This document shows positions 44,090 through 53,663 of a DNA stretch of 64,000 nt, piece after piece; positions within the stretch are counted from its first letter, which is position 1, and each line of letters starts with the position of its first letter. The stretch lies in NCBI RefSeq assembly GCF_011947265.1, contig NZ_JAATHD010000013.1, forward strand, positions 1 through 64,000, written 5' to 3'. The position numbers and the translations under genes were made by a program. Under the pieces are notes generated by a model. It was not told the DNA's origin, searched no databases, and saw nothing but the letters and a program-made list of their open reading frames with translations. The DNA comes from Paenibacillus sp. HB172176. GTDB taxonomy: Bacteria; Bacillota; Bacilli; Paenibacillales; Paenibacillaceae.

Positions 44090-45948
44090 GCACCTGGCAT
44101 TTCCGTTATTCCATTCAGACGAAGATTCTGGCGTTTGCACTCTCCCTCAGTTTCATTTCGATTATATTGATGGCTGCCTTCACGTCCTACTATTACACGA
44201 AGTCCGCCAAACATGATTTCTATACCATTGCCCAGGATTCGACGGAAAGAATGAATCATCAGCTTGACAGATATTTCAACCAATTGGCGCAGTCCACCTA
44301 TGCTTCGGTGGCAGGGCCTTTGCCGACGAATCCGCTTTTGGGCGACAATCCGGAGAGCGGGCTTATTCAAGCATGGTTGAAGGCCGGCGGAGCCTTCAGC
44401 CGGGAGCAAGAAGCGCTTGTCGAAAGCATATTAACCCGATATATCGCGATTAATTATTCGAACATTCTCGGCATTGTGCTTCAATCTCTGGATCATCGGC
44501 TCGTGTATTCGCAATATAATGCGTTAAATGTCAGAACCTACCTTGACCCCCCTTGGACGAAGCAAGAAATATCCCATCAATTATCGATTGTTCCGACCTT
44601 CGTGAATACGGAGAAAATGAAAGTCGCCGGATACCCCTTCATCACTTTAATCGTTCCGATTTACGATCCGAACACGGTGAAATTGCTTGGGAATTTAAAC
44701 ATCGCTCTATCGGTAACGGAGATTCAAAGCATTCTTGGACAGTCGCGTTTAGGCAAAACCGGTTATTTCTTCATTGCGGATGAGGCCGGGAACATTATCT
44801 ATCATCCGAATGTCGAACTGGTCGGCAAGAGTCTGAGGGATACCGAATTGAGCGGCCTGGATCTGACCAAGTCCAATGATACTTTGGAGCAGAAGGGCAA
44901 GCCGATGCTGGTTTCCAGCAATCGATCGGAAATCATGGGCTGGCATACTGTCGCGATTGTGCCGATGGAAGAGATGGCAAGCGGTTTAACTGTTGCCCGA
45001 AATTCCATTCTGTTGATCATGTCCGGCATTATCCTGATCTCGGTTCTGTTTATTCCGAGGCTGGTAAGGAGACTGACAAGGCCGATCGTACAGTTGAAGA
45101 ATTCCATGAGCAGGGTCGAGAGGGGAGATCTGTCGGTCAGGCTGAACGTCATTCAGGGCAATGACGAGATACAACAGCTGAACGGAAGCTTCAATCGCAT
45201 GACCGCACAGCTGGATGAGCTCATTCATACGGTTCATGATTTGCAAATCAAGGAGATGCAACTGCAGCTCAGGCAGAAAGAGGCGCAGATTCAAGCGCTG
45301 CAAAATCAGATCAATCCGCATCTGCTTTATAATACGCTGGAAATTATCAAGAGCATCGCCTTTATCCAGAAGGTTCCGATTATTGAGAAAATGGCTACCA
45401 ATCTGGCGAGCGTGTACCGCTACACCACGAAGATTCCGGGTTCGGAGGTTGAACTGCGGGACGAGTTGATTACGTTGAAGAGTTATCTCGAAATTATTCA
45501 TATTCGATTCGGCAAGCATTTTCAAAGTCGAATTGTGGTGGACGACAAATATTTGGATTGCCGGATTATTAAGCTATCGCTTCAGCCCATTGTGGAGAAC
45601 AGCGTGAAATACGCGGTCGAGCCGAAAAACGGCAAAGCGAGCATTATTGTGAATGCATTCGAAGAAGACAACGATCTGAAAATCGAAATTGCCGATAATG
45701 GCAACGGCTTTCCCGAGGATGTGCTGCAACACATTCAGGAGAAGCTGCGCTTTGTAGAAGATCAGCCGGATTTGTTCGCTTCCGAGGAGTCGGTCGGCAT
45801 CATTAATGTACATGCAAGATTGATGTTGAATTATGGCTCTTCATACGGCCTCAGCGTGGTGTCATTTCCCGGCAGAGGAAGCGTCGTCACGATCAAAGTG
45901 CCGAAAAGGATAAATGAAAGTTCAGAAATTCGGACAAATGATTCGTAA
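44086..45948 (+). CDS. YesM-type sensor histidine kinase (cassette 2)
   Basis: 620 residues. Two membrane segments (about 13-35 and 300-320) bracket an extracellular Cache-like sensor (GYFFIADEAGNIIYHPN). A HAMP segment follows (RRLTRPIVQLKNSMSRVERGDLSVRL). The phosphoacceptor is His412 in NQINPHLLYNTLE of the LytS/YesM type. The ATPase domain shows N-box VENSVKYAVEPK, G1 DNGNGFP, a short lid, and GIINVHARL. It senses an external sugar and phosphorylates the upstream YesN protein. Confidence 0.92.
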   Translation: MSTWHFRYSIQTKILAFALSLSFISIILMAAFTSYYYTKSAKHDFYTIAQDSTERMNHQLDRYFNQLAQSTYASVAGPLPTNPLLGDNPESGLIQAWLKAGGAFSREQEALVESILTRYIAINYSNILGIVLQSLDHRLVYSQYNALNVRTYLDPPWTKQEISHQLSIVPTFVNTEKMKVAGYPFITLIVPIYDPNTVKLLGNLNIALSVTEIQSILGQSRLGKTGYFFIADEAGNIIYHPNVELVGKSLRDTELSGLDLTKSNDTLEQKGKPMLVSSNRSEIMGWHTVAIVPMEEMASGLTVARNSILLIMSGIILISVLFIPRLVRRLTRPIVQLKNSMSRVERGDLSVRLNVIQGNDEIQQLNGSFNRMTAQLDELIHTVHDLQIKEMQLQLRQKEAQIQALQNQINPHLLYNTLEIIKSIAFIQKVPIIEKMATNLASVYRYTTKIPGSEVELRDELITLKSYLEIIHIRFGKHFQSRIVVDDKYLDCRIIKLSLQPIVENSVKYAVEPKNGKASIIVNAFEEDNDLKIEIADNGNGFPEDVLQHIQEKLRFVEDQPDLFASEESVGIINVHARLMLNYGSSYGLSVVSFPGRGSVVTIKVPKRINESSEIRTNDS

Positions 45949-46039
45949 GATCGTAGAAAATCGGACTCCTCCCGGGGGCTATAATCGAGTAGTAGCAACA
46001 TGCAAGAGACAAGAAACAGTTCGGGGAGGTCAAAAAATA

Positions 46040-47566
46040 ATGAAAAAATCGTTGGTATCTGTTTTGGCGGTTGGTCTCGTTATGAGCCTGGCGGCGGGCT
46101 GCAGCTCAAAAGCGAATGAAGAGAATTCAAATGCTGCGGCAGACGATAATGGCTCGAAAAAAATTAAAATCGATATGCTGCTTTCTTCTTGGAAGGGCGG
46201 AGGCTGGCCGGACAACAATCATCCGATCATTCAGTACATCGATGACAAATTCAATGTTGATCTGCAGTTGCAATGGGTGCCGGGAGCGAACTTTGAAGAA
46301 AAGCTTAATGTGACCGCTGCTTCAGGTAAAATTCCGGATATTACTCGAGTGGGCTCGAATCTATTTCTGAAATGGGCAGAGCAGGACGTGTTTCTTGACT
46401 TGAAGCCTTATTTGGACGAATATCCGAATCTAAGTCAGGTTGCCAAGCCTGAAGAATGGGCGCTGCTCAATCCGAAGGACAAAATATTCGGGATACCGAA
46501 TTATGAAACCGCGCAAACGTCCATCTACGGTCGCGTCGATTGGATGCAGAAGCTCGGCATAACCCCGCCTTCTGCGGATGAATTCACGGTGGATAAGTTT
46601 TACGAAATCGCGAAATCGTTTGCTTTGGAGGATCCGGATGGCAACGGCAAGAAGGATACTTACGGGTTCTCCGCGACAGGAAACGATATTAAACTAGGGA
46701 TATCGCAGTTGGAGGCCGCTTTCGGGCTTGCCAACGGATGGAAGGAAGCAGACGGGGAGCTCGTTCCTATGGAGACCCAGTCGGACGAGTGGAAGGCTTT
46801 CCTTACTTTCATGAGCAAAGCGTATGAGGAAGGCGTGCTTGATAAAGACTTTATTACCAATACGAATTTGAATGAGAAGTATGCTTCGGGCAAGATTGGC
46901 TTCGGAGACATGCATTTCCAATTGAGTCAACAAACCAATGAACAACTGCAAGCAATCAGCCCGGGCGCGGAGTTTGTCGAGCTCTCTCCGCCAATAGGCG
47001 AAAGCGGGATGAGAGGCGTTTCGACGCCGTCGAGCGGCATGAATAAGCTGGTTATCAGCAACGAGATTGACGACGAGAAGCGCGATCGAATCCTGGAGCT
47101 GCTGGATTGGTGGGTTTCTCCTGAGGGGGAGGACATCTTGAAGAACGGCATTGAAGGCGTTCATTACCAGAAGAAGGACGACGGAACGTATGAAATGACC
47201 GAATCGCTGAAAGCGGAAGGGGAGGGCCGTCAAAGTCTGTTGTGGAACTGGGGATTAAGGAATAACTCGAACACATTCAACACGTACAAATGGAGTGAAA
47301 AGGAATGGGCGGATGCGATGGAGCAATCCATTACGAATGCCGGCAAATACCCTTATAAGAACGCTTCGGACGGCTATACCAGCGCTTCGGCCACGCTGAC
47401 CGAAAAAGGAACACAGCTGGGAGATCAGTTCCGAACAGCCGTAATTGAAATTATTGCCGGCAAAAAGCCGGTCGACAGCATTGACGACGCGATCGCGAAA
47501 TGGAAGCAAGACGGCGGAGACGCGATTATTAAAGAAGTGAATGCCGCTTATCAGGCCAAACAATAA
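46040..47566 (+). CDS. extracellular solute-binding lipoprotein (cassette 2)
   Basis: 508 residues from ATG 46040, with GGGGAGG nine bases upstream; the open frame runs 42 codons further back across the kinase end. The lipobox is MSLAAGC. An acidic linker is followed by a family 1 binding-protein body (LKPYLDEYPNLSQVA, IFGIPNYETAQTSIYGRVDWMQKLG, FALEDPDGNGKKDTYGFS). It is similar in plan to the cassette 1 protein but clearly diverged. It feeds the two permeases that follow the attenuating hairpin. Confidence 0.92.
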   Translation: MKKSLVSVLAVGLVMSLAAGCSSKANEENSNAAADDNGSKKIKIDMLLSSWKGGGWPDNNHPIIQYIDDKFNVDLQLQWVPGANFEEKLNVTAASGKIPDITRVGSNLFLKWAEQDVFLDLKPYLDEYPNLSQVAKPEEWALLNPKDKIFGIPNYETAQTSIYGRVDWMQKLGITPPSADEFTVDKFYEIAKSFALEDPDGNGKKDTYGFSATGNDIKLGISQLEAAFGLANGWKEADGELVPMETQSDEWKAFLTFMSKAYEEGVLDKDFITNTNLNEKYASGKIGFGDMHFQLSQQTNEQLQAISPGAEFVELSPPIGESGMRGVSTPSSGMNKLVISNEIDDEKRDRILELLDWWVSPEGEDILKNGIEGVHYQKKDDGTYEMTESLKAEGEGRQSLLWNWGLRNNSNTFNTYKWSEKEWADAMEQSITNAGKYPYKNASDGYTSASATLTEKGTQLGDQFRTAVIEIIAGKKPVDSIDDAIAKWKQDGGDAIIKEVNAAYQAKQ

Positions 47567-47581
47567 TTCAGTTGAAGAGAA

Positions 47582-47617
47582 GCCGTGCGGTTGTAGAATG
47601 CGCCGCATGGCTTTTTT
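47582..47617 (+). terminator. hairpin between binding protein and permease genes
   Basis: GCCGTGCGG (47582-47590) pairs with CCGCATGGC (47603-47611) and is followed by six T residues. Placed inside the operon, it probably lets the binding protein be made in excess over the permeases. Confidence 0.85.
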
Positions 47618-47649
47618 ATAACCAATATACTATGGGGAGGTATATCGAG

Positions 47650-48546
47650 ATGGAAGGCTACTGGAGGCGGGCGCTTCCCGTATATTTGATGATACTGCCA
47701 GGTTTGCTTTACTTCATCGTTTTCAAGTATGTGCCCATGTTCGGCATATCCATTGCCTTTATGGATTACAGCCCGTTCAAAGGCGTGACCGGAAGCGAAT
47801 GGGCGGGTTTGCATTATTTCCGTCGATTGTTCGAAGACGGCGATTTTCTGTTGCTGCTGAAGAATACCCTTATTCTGAACATGCTGGATCTCTTGTTCTT
47901 CTTCCCGGCGCCAATCTTGGCGGCGCTATTATTAAACGAAGTGAAAGCCAGGAAATTCAAAACGTTTGTGCAAACGATCCTCTATGCGCCGAACTTTATT
48001 TCCTGGGTCGTCATAGTATCGATTACCATCGTGCTGTTCGCCACCGGCTCCGGCGGCATTAATCAATTGCTCGCCGGCTGGGGCTTCGATCGCATCGAAC
48101 TAATGACGGATCCGGCTTACTTCCGCTGGGTCTGGCTGTTTCAGAATATTTGGCAAGGGGCCGGCTGGGGAGCCATTATCTTTCTGGCGGCGTTGGCCGC
48201 CATCGATCCGACGTTGTACGAGGCTGCCGTGATGGACGGAGCGAATCGTTGGCGCCAATTGTGGCATATTACGCTCCCCTCTCTGCAGAACGTTATTGTC
48301 ATCATGTTTATTTTAAGAATCGGCCATATCATGGATATGGGCTTCGAGCATATCTTTTTACTTCAAAATTCGATGAACCAGCAGGTTTCCGAGGTATTCG
48401 AGACATTTGTCTACAAGGTCGGATTAAACCAGGGAGACTATAGTTATTCGACGGCCGTCGGATTGTTCAAATCCGTAGTCGGATTGACGATGGTGCTCAT
48501 TGTCAACAAGCTGGCGAAGAGAATGGGACAGGAGAGTGTATTTTAA
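47650..48546 (+). CDS. sugar ABC transporter permease, LplB-type (cassette 2)
   Basis: 298 residues from ATG 47650, chosen for GGGGAGG nine bases upstream; the open frame extends back into the terminator. First helix LPVYLMILPGLLYFIVFKYVPMFG; EAA loop LYEAAVMDGANRWRQLWHITLPS. Closest in sequence to the cassette 3 permease at 51496. Its stop codon overlaps the next start by one base. Confidence 0.92.
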   Translation: MEGYWRRALPVYLMILPGLLYFIVFKYVPMFGISIAFMDYSPFKGVTGSEWAGLHYFRRLFEDGDFLLLLKNTLILNMLDLLFFFPAPILAALLLNEVKARKFKTFVQTILYAPNFISWVVIVSITIVLFATGSGGINQLLAGWGFDRIELMTDPAYFRWVWLFQNIWQGAGWGAIIFLAALAAIDPTLYEAAVMDGANRWRQLWHITLPSLQNVIVIMFILRIGHIMDMGFEHIFLLQNSMNQQVSEVFETFVYKVGLNQGDYSYSTAVGLFKSVVGLTMVLIVNKLAKRMGQESVF

Positions 48547-49415
48547 TGGAAATACGCGTTAGCGGTACAGATCGATTATTCAAGTGGCTGATCTACGCCC
48601 TGTTGACGATAGCTGCGCTACTGGTGCTGTTCCCGTTATTTTATGTGCTCTCGGTTTCTTTTTCCACAGAGAAGGAATATTTGACGCGGGGCTTCTATAT
48701 CATTCCGAAGACGTTCACGCTGGACGGTTACGGCTATCTCATGGCGCATTCCGGTTTTCGAAGCGCTTATACCAACTCGGTTGTGATTAGCGTCGTAGGC
48801 ACGTTCATCAATATTGTGTTGACGACATTGATGGCTTACGGCATTTCGAAGTCATGGCTAAGGGGACGCGGACTGTTTAATTTCCTTGTGTTTTTCACCA
48901 TGCTGTTCAACGGCGGCATGATTCCAACCTATCTGGTGGTCAACGCGCTGCATCTTCTCGACAGCTATTGGGCGATCTGGCTAAGCACGGCAATTGCCGG
49001 TTTCAATGTGATTGTGATGAGAAGCTTCTTCCAATCCATCCCCGTCGAGCTTGAGGAATCGGCGAAAATCGACGGCTGCGGCGAATGGCGGCTGCTCTGG
49101 CGCATTATTGTGCCTCTCTCGATGCCGGCGATTGCGACGTTCACGCTCTTCTATCTGGTGAACAACTGGAACACATATTTCAATGCTATTCTATATCTCA
49201 ACGACAACCATTTAATGCCGCTTCAGGTTTTCCTGAGGCAAATGCTGATCGAGGATGATCCTTCGATCACCAACGCTTCCAACTTGACGTTCCGTTATAC
49301 GCCTGCGGCGAAAATGTCGGCCATCATTCTGACGGCCTTGCCGCTGCTCATTATTTTCCCGTTTATGCAGAAGTATTTCAACAAGGGCGTCATGCTTGGC
49401 TCGGTGAAAGGTTAA
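48546..49415 (+). CDS. sugar ABC transporter permease, LplC-type (cassette 2)
   Basis: 289 residues. Six membrane helices, EAA loop LEESAKIDGCGEWRLLWRIIVPLSMP and C-terminal VMLGSVKG. It forms the transport channel with the preceding permease; translation is coupled by a TAATG overlap. The GH127 enzyme gene follows 30 bases on, so import and hydrolysis are probably expressed together. Confidence 0.93.
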   Translation: MEIRVSGTDRLFKWLIYALLTIAALLVLFPLFYVLSVSFSTEKEYLTRGFYIIPKTFTLDGYGYLMAHSGFRSAYTNSVVISVVGTFINIVLTTLMAYGISKSWLRGRGLFNFLVFFTMLFNGGMIPTYLVVNALHLLDSYWAIWLSTAIAGFNVIVMRSFFQSIPVELEESAKIDGCGEWRLLWRIIVPLSMPAIATFTLFYLVNNWNTYFNAILYLNDNHLMPLQVFLRQMLIEDDPSITNASNLTFRYTPAAKMSAIILTALPLLIIFPFMQKYFNKGVMLGSVKG

Positions 49416-49445
49416 TCCTATTTTGAATAAAGGAGTGCGATAGAC

Positions 49446-51350
49446 TTGCAAGGGAATCGGCAAAAACCAGGCGCTTATTTCAAGATGCTTCAGATTGGGG
49501 AAGTTAAACCAAAGGGCTGGATGTTGGAGCAAATGGAGAATGACCTTCGAGAAGGGATGGCCGGACATCTGAATGAGTTGACGGCTTGCGTCAATCTGAA
49601 GGGATATAAGGAAGAGCAAGTCAACAGCTTCGAGGTGTCGCCGTCGGGCATGATCCATGATACGCCGAGAACATGGTGGAGCGGCGAGCAGACTGCCTTC
49701 TGGCTGGACGGCTTTATCCGAATGGCTTATCTTGCCGGAAGTCGGGAGCATATCCAGAGAGCGGATCAGTATATGGAGCAGCTTCTGAATTCGCAAGACG
49801 AGGAGGGCTATCTCGGCATCTATACCAAGCAATCACGGTTCCAGCATAAGAAGGAGAATGGCGAGTTCTGGACGCAGAGCCGAATATTTATGGTCATGCT
49901 TGCTTATTATGAATTAAACGGCAAGAAGGACTATCTGGATGCCGTTATCAAGGCTTTGCGCCTGACGATGCGCCATTACGGTCCGGAGCGGGGCTCGTAC
50001 TTCAATAATGAAGAGCCCGCTGGCGGCACGGGGCATGGCTTGATGCTGGTAGAAGCGCTGGAGTGGGTGTACCGGATGACCGGCGAGGAGGAGTTTCTGA
50101 CCTTTGCCTTATGGTGTTATCAGGATTACAGCTCGGCCGCTCGCATTCGCGATATCGATAATCAGCTCCATTATCTGCTCGATATCGACAAACCGTTCTT
50201 GTGGCATACGCCGCATACAACAGAGCATCTTCGCGTCCCCTTGTGGTTATATTATGAGACGGGAGATTTCTTGCTGAAGCAGGCGAGCGAGAATGCTTAC
50301 GCCAAAATTCAGAGGTATTTGGTTCCAAGCGGCACATGCATCGGGGATGAGAATATTGACGGTCGCGAACCGGATCCGTCCTTGCTCTACGAGTATTGCG
50401 GAATGACGGAGCTGACGGTCAGCATGCAATCCGCGCTGCAGAAGACGGGCGATCCGCAATGGGGAGACCGCATCGAGCGCATCGCGTTCAACGCCGCCCA
50501 GGGAGCAAGGCTGCCCGATGGCAAAGCGATTTCTTACTTGACCCGGGACAATCGCTTTAGTGCGAGCGAGGTGGAAGGTCATAACGGGAAGCTGCAGTAT
50601 TCTCCCACGCATGAGAATTCGGCACTTTGCTGCGCGGGCAATGCCGTGAAATATATGCCGAGCTACGTCAGCAGGATGTGGATGAGGATTGGAGAGGGCG
50701 AGCAGGAAGGTCTTGCCGCCGTCTTGTACGGTCCAAGCTCAGTCAGAACAACCGTGCAGGATGTGAAGTTTGAAATAACGACCACAACGAGCTATCCCTT
50801 CGACGAGCATTTCGTATTCGATATTCTTCCAGAGAAGGCGGTGGCCTGTCCGCTTTACTTCCGCATACCGGAGTGGGCCGTCGAGAAGAAAATTGGTGTG
50901 GAAGGCGCGGAAGTGACGGAGAAGGACGGCTATCTTGTCGTGACGAAGTTATGGCAGGCCGGCGACCAGGTTGCTTTATTCTTCCAAGCAAAGCTTACAG
51001 CGCAAACGGCTGCGAATGGGGAATGGACGCTTGACCGAGGGGCTTTGCTGTATGCTCTGCCGGTATCGGAACAGCGAACGATCACTCGCCGCTATGAAGG
51101 CGAGGCATTCGTCGATTTCGATGCTCTGGCCGAGGAGAAGGAGTTGGAGAAGAGAGGGTATGCATTCGATGACTCCTGTGAAAGCTTTGGATTTACCCAT
51201 GAACGAATGCCTGATCGGCCGCTCGGCTGGCACCAGCCGCTTAGCCGGTTGAACGGGAATCTGGTCGATTCATCGGGCGAGCGGCACGCGGTATCTCTCG
51301 TTCCGATCGGAAATACGCTCTTGCGCAAAGTGTCTTTTGCGAAACCTTGA
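49446..51350 (+). CDS. glycoside hydrolase family 127 (beta-L-arabinofuranosidase-like)
   Basis: 634 residues from TTG 49446, ten bases after AGGAG. It shows the (alpha/alpha)6 barrel pattern with WWSGEQTAFWLDGFIRMAYL and GTGHGLMLVEALEWVYR. The unusual zinc-thiolate catalytic set of the HypBA1 family is present: Glu316 and Cys318 (EYCGMTE), and Cys395-Cys396 (SALCCAGNAVKY); Glu302 could be the acid/base. Family enzymes remove beta-linked L-arabinofuranose from hydroxyproline-rich plant glycoproteins. No signal peptide, so it works on imported arabino-oligosaccharides. The stop codon lies within the stem of the following terminator. Confidence 0.9.
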   Translation: MQGNRQKPGAYFKMLQIGEVKPKGWMLEQMENDLREGMAGHLNELTACVNLKGYKEEQVNSFEVSPSGMIHDTPRTWWSGEQTAFWLDGFIRMAYLAGSREHIQRADQYMEQLLNSQDEEGYLGIYTKQSRFQHKKENGEFWTQSRIFMVMLAYYELNGKKDYLDAVIKALRLTMRHYGPERGSYFNNEEPAGGTGHGLMLVEALEWVYRMTGEEEFLTFALWCYQDYSSAARIRDIDNQLHYLLDIDKPFLWHTPHTTEHLRVPLWLYYETGDFLLKQASENAYAKIQRYLVPSGTCIGDENIDGREPDPSLLYEYCGMTELTVSMQSALQKTGDPQWGDRIERIAFNAAQGARLPDGKAISYLTRDNRFSASEVEGHNGKLQYSPTHENSALCCAGNAVKYMPSYVSRMWMRIGEGEQEGLAAVLYGPSSVRTTVQDVKFEITTTTSYPFDEHFVFDILPEKAVACPLYFRIPEWAVEKKIGVEGAEVTEKDGYLVVTKLWQAGDQVALFFQAKLTAQTAANGEWTLDRGALLYALPVSEQRTITRRYEGEAFVDFDALAEEKELEKRGYAFDDSCESFGFTHERMPDRPLGWHQPLSRLNGNLVDSSGERHAVSLVPIGNTLLRKVSFAKP

Positions 51351-51379
51351 TTGGCCACGCGCCTTTCAAGGTTTTTCTT
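51342..51379 (+). terminator. terminator of cassette 2, recurring type
   Basis: AAACCTTGA (51342-51350) pairs with TCAAGGTTT (51366-51374), then TTCTTTT. Inner TTGGC/GCC pairing extends it. It is nearly the same as 6862-6898. Confidence 0.88.
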
Positions 51380-51495
51380 TTGTCCTTGGCGAGCAAATTA
51401 GTGAAATAGGTTAAGAAAAAGACATTCCAGTCAACGCTATCCGGGAGGCCGTTCCTTATAATGAGGGTAAATGCGGCAATACTTTGGAGGTTATT

Positions 51496-52434
51496 ATGAG
51501 GAAAGCTCTCGCAGCAGGCACGGCTCAACCATCCGAGAAGAAGCTTTGGAGAATGGCTCATCTTCCGTTCTATGTGATGATCTTGCCCGGATTTCTGTAT
51601 TTCTTGATTTTCAAATATGTTCCCATGTTCGGACTGCTAATCTCGTTCCAGCACTATGATCCGTTCGAAGGCTTCCTGAAGAGCGCATGGGTCGGCTTCG
51701 ACAATTTCAAGCGGCTGTTCACGGAACAGGATTTCCCGCTGTTGCTCGGCAATACGTTCACCTTCGCGGCGCTGGACATCCTGTTCTTCTTCCCGGCGCC
51801 GATCCTGCTCGCGCTGCTCTTGAATGAGGTTCGCGTCAAATCGGTCCGAAGCGTGGTGCAGACGATCATGTACGCGCCACACTTCATCTCGTGGGTCGTC
51901 ATTGTATCGTTGACGATGACGCTGTTCTCCTCGCAGGGCGGCATCGTTAATGAGTGGCTCGCCTCGGCGGGACTCGGCACGATCGATCCGTTCACGAAGA
52001 CGGAGTGGCTGAAGCCGATGTGGCTCTTGCAAAATATTTGGCAGGGCATGGGCTGGGGCTCGATTCTGTATCTGGCGGCAATGGCGTCCATCGACACATC
52101 CCTGTACGAAGCGGCCGAGGTGGATGGAGCGGGACGGTTCCGTCAAATCTGGCATATTACGCTGCCGGGCATTCGTTATGTCATCGTCATCATGTTCATT
52201 CTGCGGCTCGGCAATTTCATGGAGATCGGCTTCGAGCATATCTTCCTGCTGCAGAATCCGCTTAACTTTGAAGCGTCGGATGTGTTCGATACGTTCGTGT
52301 ACCGGACGGGCATTCTGCACCGGGATTACAGCTATTCGGCTGTGGTCGGCATGTTCAAGTCGGTGGTCGGCTTGATACTGGTGCTAGGCGCGAACAAGCT
52401 GGCGCGCAAATTCGGCGAAGAGGGGGTTTACTAG
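51496..52434 (+). CDS. sugar ABC transporter permease, LplB-type (cassette 3)
   Basis: 312 residues from ATG 51496, with GGAGG five bases upstream; the preceding TTG overlaps that site. First helix FYVMILPGFLYFLIFKYVPMFGLL; EAA loop LYEAAEVDGAGRFRQIWHITLPG. It begins a new transcription unit after the cassette 2 terminator. Strikingly, no binding-protein gene lies before or after it. Confidence 0.92.
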   Translation: MRKALAAGTAQPSEKKLWRMAHLPFYVMILPGFLYFLIFKYVPMFGLLISFQHYDPFEGFLKSAWVGFDNFKRLFTEQDFPLLLGNTFTFAALDILFFFPAPILLALLLNEVRVKSVRSVVQTIMYAPHFISWVVIVSLTMTLFSSQGGIVNEWLASAGLGTIDPFTKTEWLKPMWLLQNIWQGMGWGSILYLAAMASIDTSLYEAAEVDGAGRFRQIWHITLPGIRYVIVIMFILRLGNFMEIGFEHIFLLQNPLNFEASDVFDTFVYRTGILHRDYSYSAVVGMFKSVVGLILVLGANKLARKFGEEGVY

Positions 52435-52437
52435 GCT

Positions 52438-53310
52438 ATGGCGATCAAATCAAATTGGCAAACCCGTATTTTTCAATTCGTCATTATCGCAATTCTGATC
52501 TTGCTGGCGCTGGCGGTGCTCTTTCCCTTCCTGCTGACGTTGTCGAGCTCCTTCGCCTCCGACAACGAGCTGCTCATGGAGAGCGCGGTGCTCTGGCCGC
52601 AGGATTGGACGCTGGATGCGTATCGTTTCTTGCTCGACAATGATCAGTTCACGCAGTCGTTCAAGAATGCGCTTGTCATCACCGTAGTCGGAACGGCGAT
52701 CAATATGACGCTGTCGGTGCTGATGGCTTACGGGCTTGCGCAGCCCGATGTGAAGGGTCGCAGACTCGTCAATTTCATGGTGCTGTTCACGATGCTGTTC
52801 CACGGCGGTATGATTCCGACCTATCTCGTCGTGAACGAGCTTGGGCTGATCGATTCCTATTGGGCGATCTGGCTGGTGAACGCGATCATCCCGTTCAATA
52901 TGATCATTATTCGCAGCTACTTCCAGACGCTGCCGAAGGAGTTGAAGGAATCGGCGAGAATCGACGGCTGCGGCGAGTTCAAAATATTGCTGCGGATCAT
53001 CCTTCCGGTGTCGATGCCGACGCTTGTGACGTTTACGTTGTTTTATACGGTGGTCAACTGGAATACGTACTTCCAGGCTGTGCTGTACCTGAACGACGCG
53101 GACAGCTACCCGCTGCAGGTATTCCTGCGTCAGGTGCTGATCGTCAATCCTTCCGAGCTTGGGCTGGTCATTACGAAGTCCGGCTATATGTTCACGGAGT
53201 CGGTTCGGCATGCTCTGATTCTGCTTGCGGCGCTGCCACTGATCGTCGTGTATCCGTTCATGCAGCGGCATTTCAGCAAGGGCATGATGATGGGATCGGT
53301 GAAGGGTTAG
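52438..53310 (+). CDS. sugar ABC transporter permease, LplC-type (cassette 3)
   Basis: 290 residues, starting three bases after the stop of the partner permease. EAA loop LKESARIDGCGEFKILLRIILPVSMP, C-terminus MMMGSVKG. With the previous protein it makes a complete channel, but the substrate-binding lipoprotein must come from another locus, for example cassette 2. Confidence 0.93.
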   Translation: MAIKSNWQTRIFQFVIIAILILLALAVLFPFLLTLSSSFASDNELLMESAVLWPQDWTLDAYRFLLDNDQFTQSFKNALVITVVGTAINMTLSVLMAYGLAQPDVKGRRLVNFMVLFTMLFHGGMIPTYLVVNELGLIDSYWAIWLVNAIIPFNMIIIRSYFQTLPKELKESARIDGCGEFKILLRIILPVSMPTLVTFTLFYTVVNWNTYFQAVLYLNDADSYPLQVFLRQVLIVNPSELGLVITKSGYMFTESVRHALILLAALPLIVVYPFMQRHFSKGMMMGSVKG

Positions 53311-53325
53311 CGGTTTAAAAGATAG

Positions 53326-53489
53326 GTTCGCAACAGTGCGGGTATCGCTTCGAGGATGGATCATTCTTCCGATCGCTGTTGTCCCCAGGTTTCTTTTATT
53401 TCCACTCGAGGTGGAAACCCGGGGACAAAGGCGAACGCGTTGCTTCTCCAGAACGATCCATCCTCTACGCTCACATGCACCGTACGAAC
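53326..53489. repeat. miniature palindromic element, copy B
   Basis: Imperfect inverted repeat: GTTCG..GTGC..GAGGATGGATCATTCTTCC on the left and its near complement ending GTACGAAC on the right, with an inner hairpin TTTCCAC-TCGAG-GTGGAAA and a TTGTCCCC/GGGGACAA pair. It shares 18 identical bases with the element at 8662-8894, and CTTCTCCAGAA-GATC on the other arm. No gene inside. Confidence 0.7.
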
Positions 53490-53575
53490 ACATAGTTTTC
53501 AAAGCTCACCCTTTTGGGGTATGGTGGAGGGGATAGGAATAGGCAGCTTCGACTGTTAGCCGAACTTGCCAATTG

Positions 53576-53652
53576 CCAACAGTCGACAGACAATTTCCAA
53601 CAGCTAGCAGTCAACAGCCATCAGACAACAGTCAACAGTCAACAGTCAACAG
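53576..53652 (+). repeat. tandem CAACAGT-type short repeat
   Basis: Perfect and imperfect copies of a seven-base unit related to CAACAGT occur at least eight times, ending directly before the GGGGTGATC ribosome site of the response regulator. Three copies at the end are exact and adjacent. Confidence 0.75.
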
Positions 53653-53663
53653 GGGTGATCAGA

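Noticed and set aside
53576-53652. Possible CRISPR array
   Set aside because: The repeat unit is only about seven bases with no spacers of regular length and no cas genes nearby; it is a simple tandem repeat.
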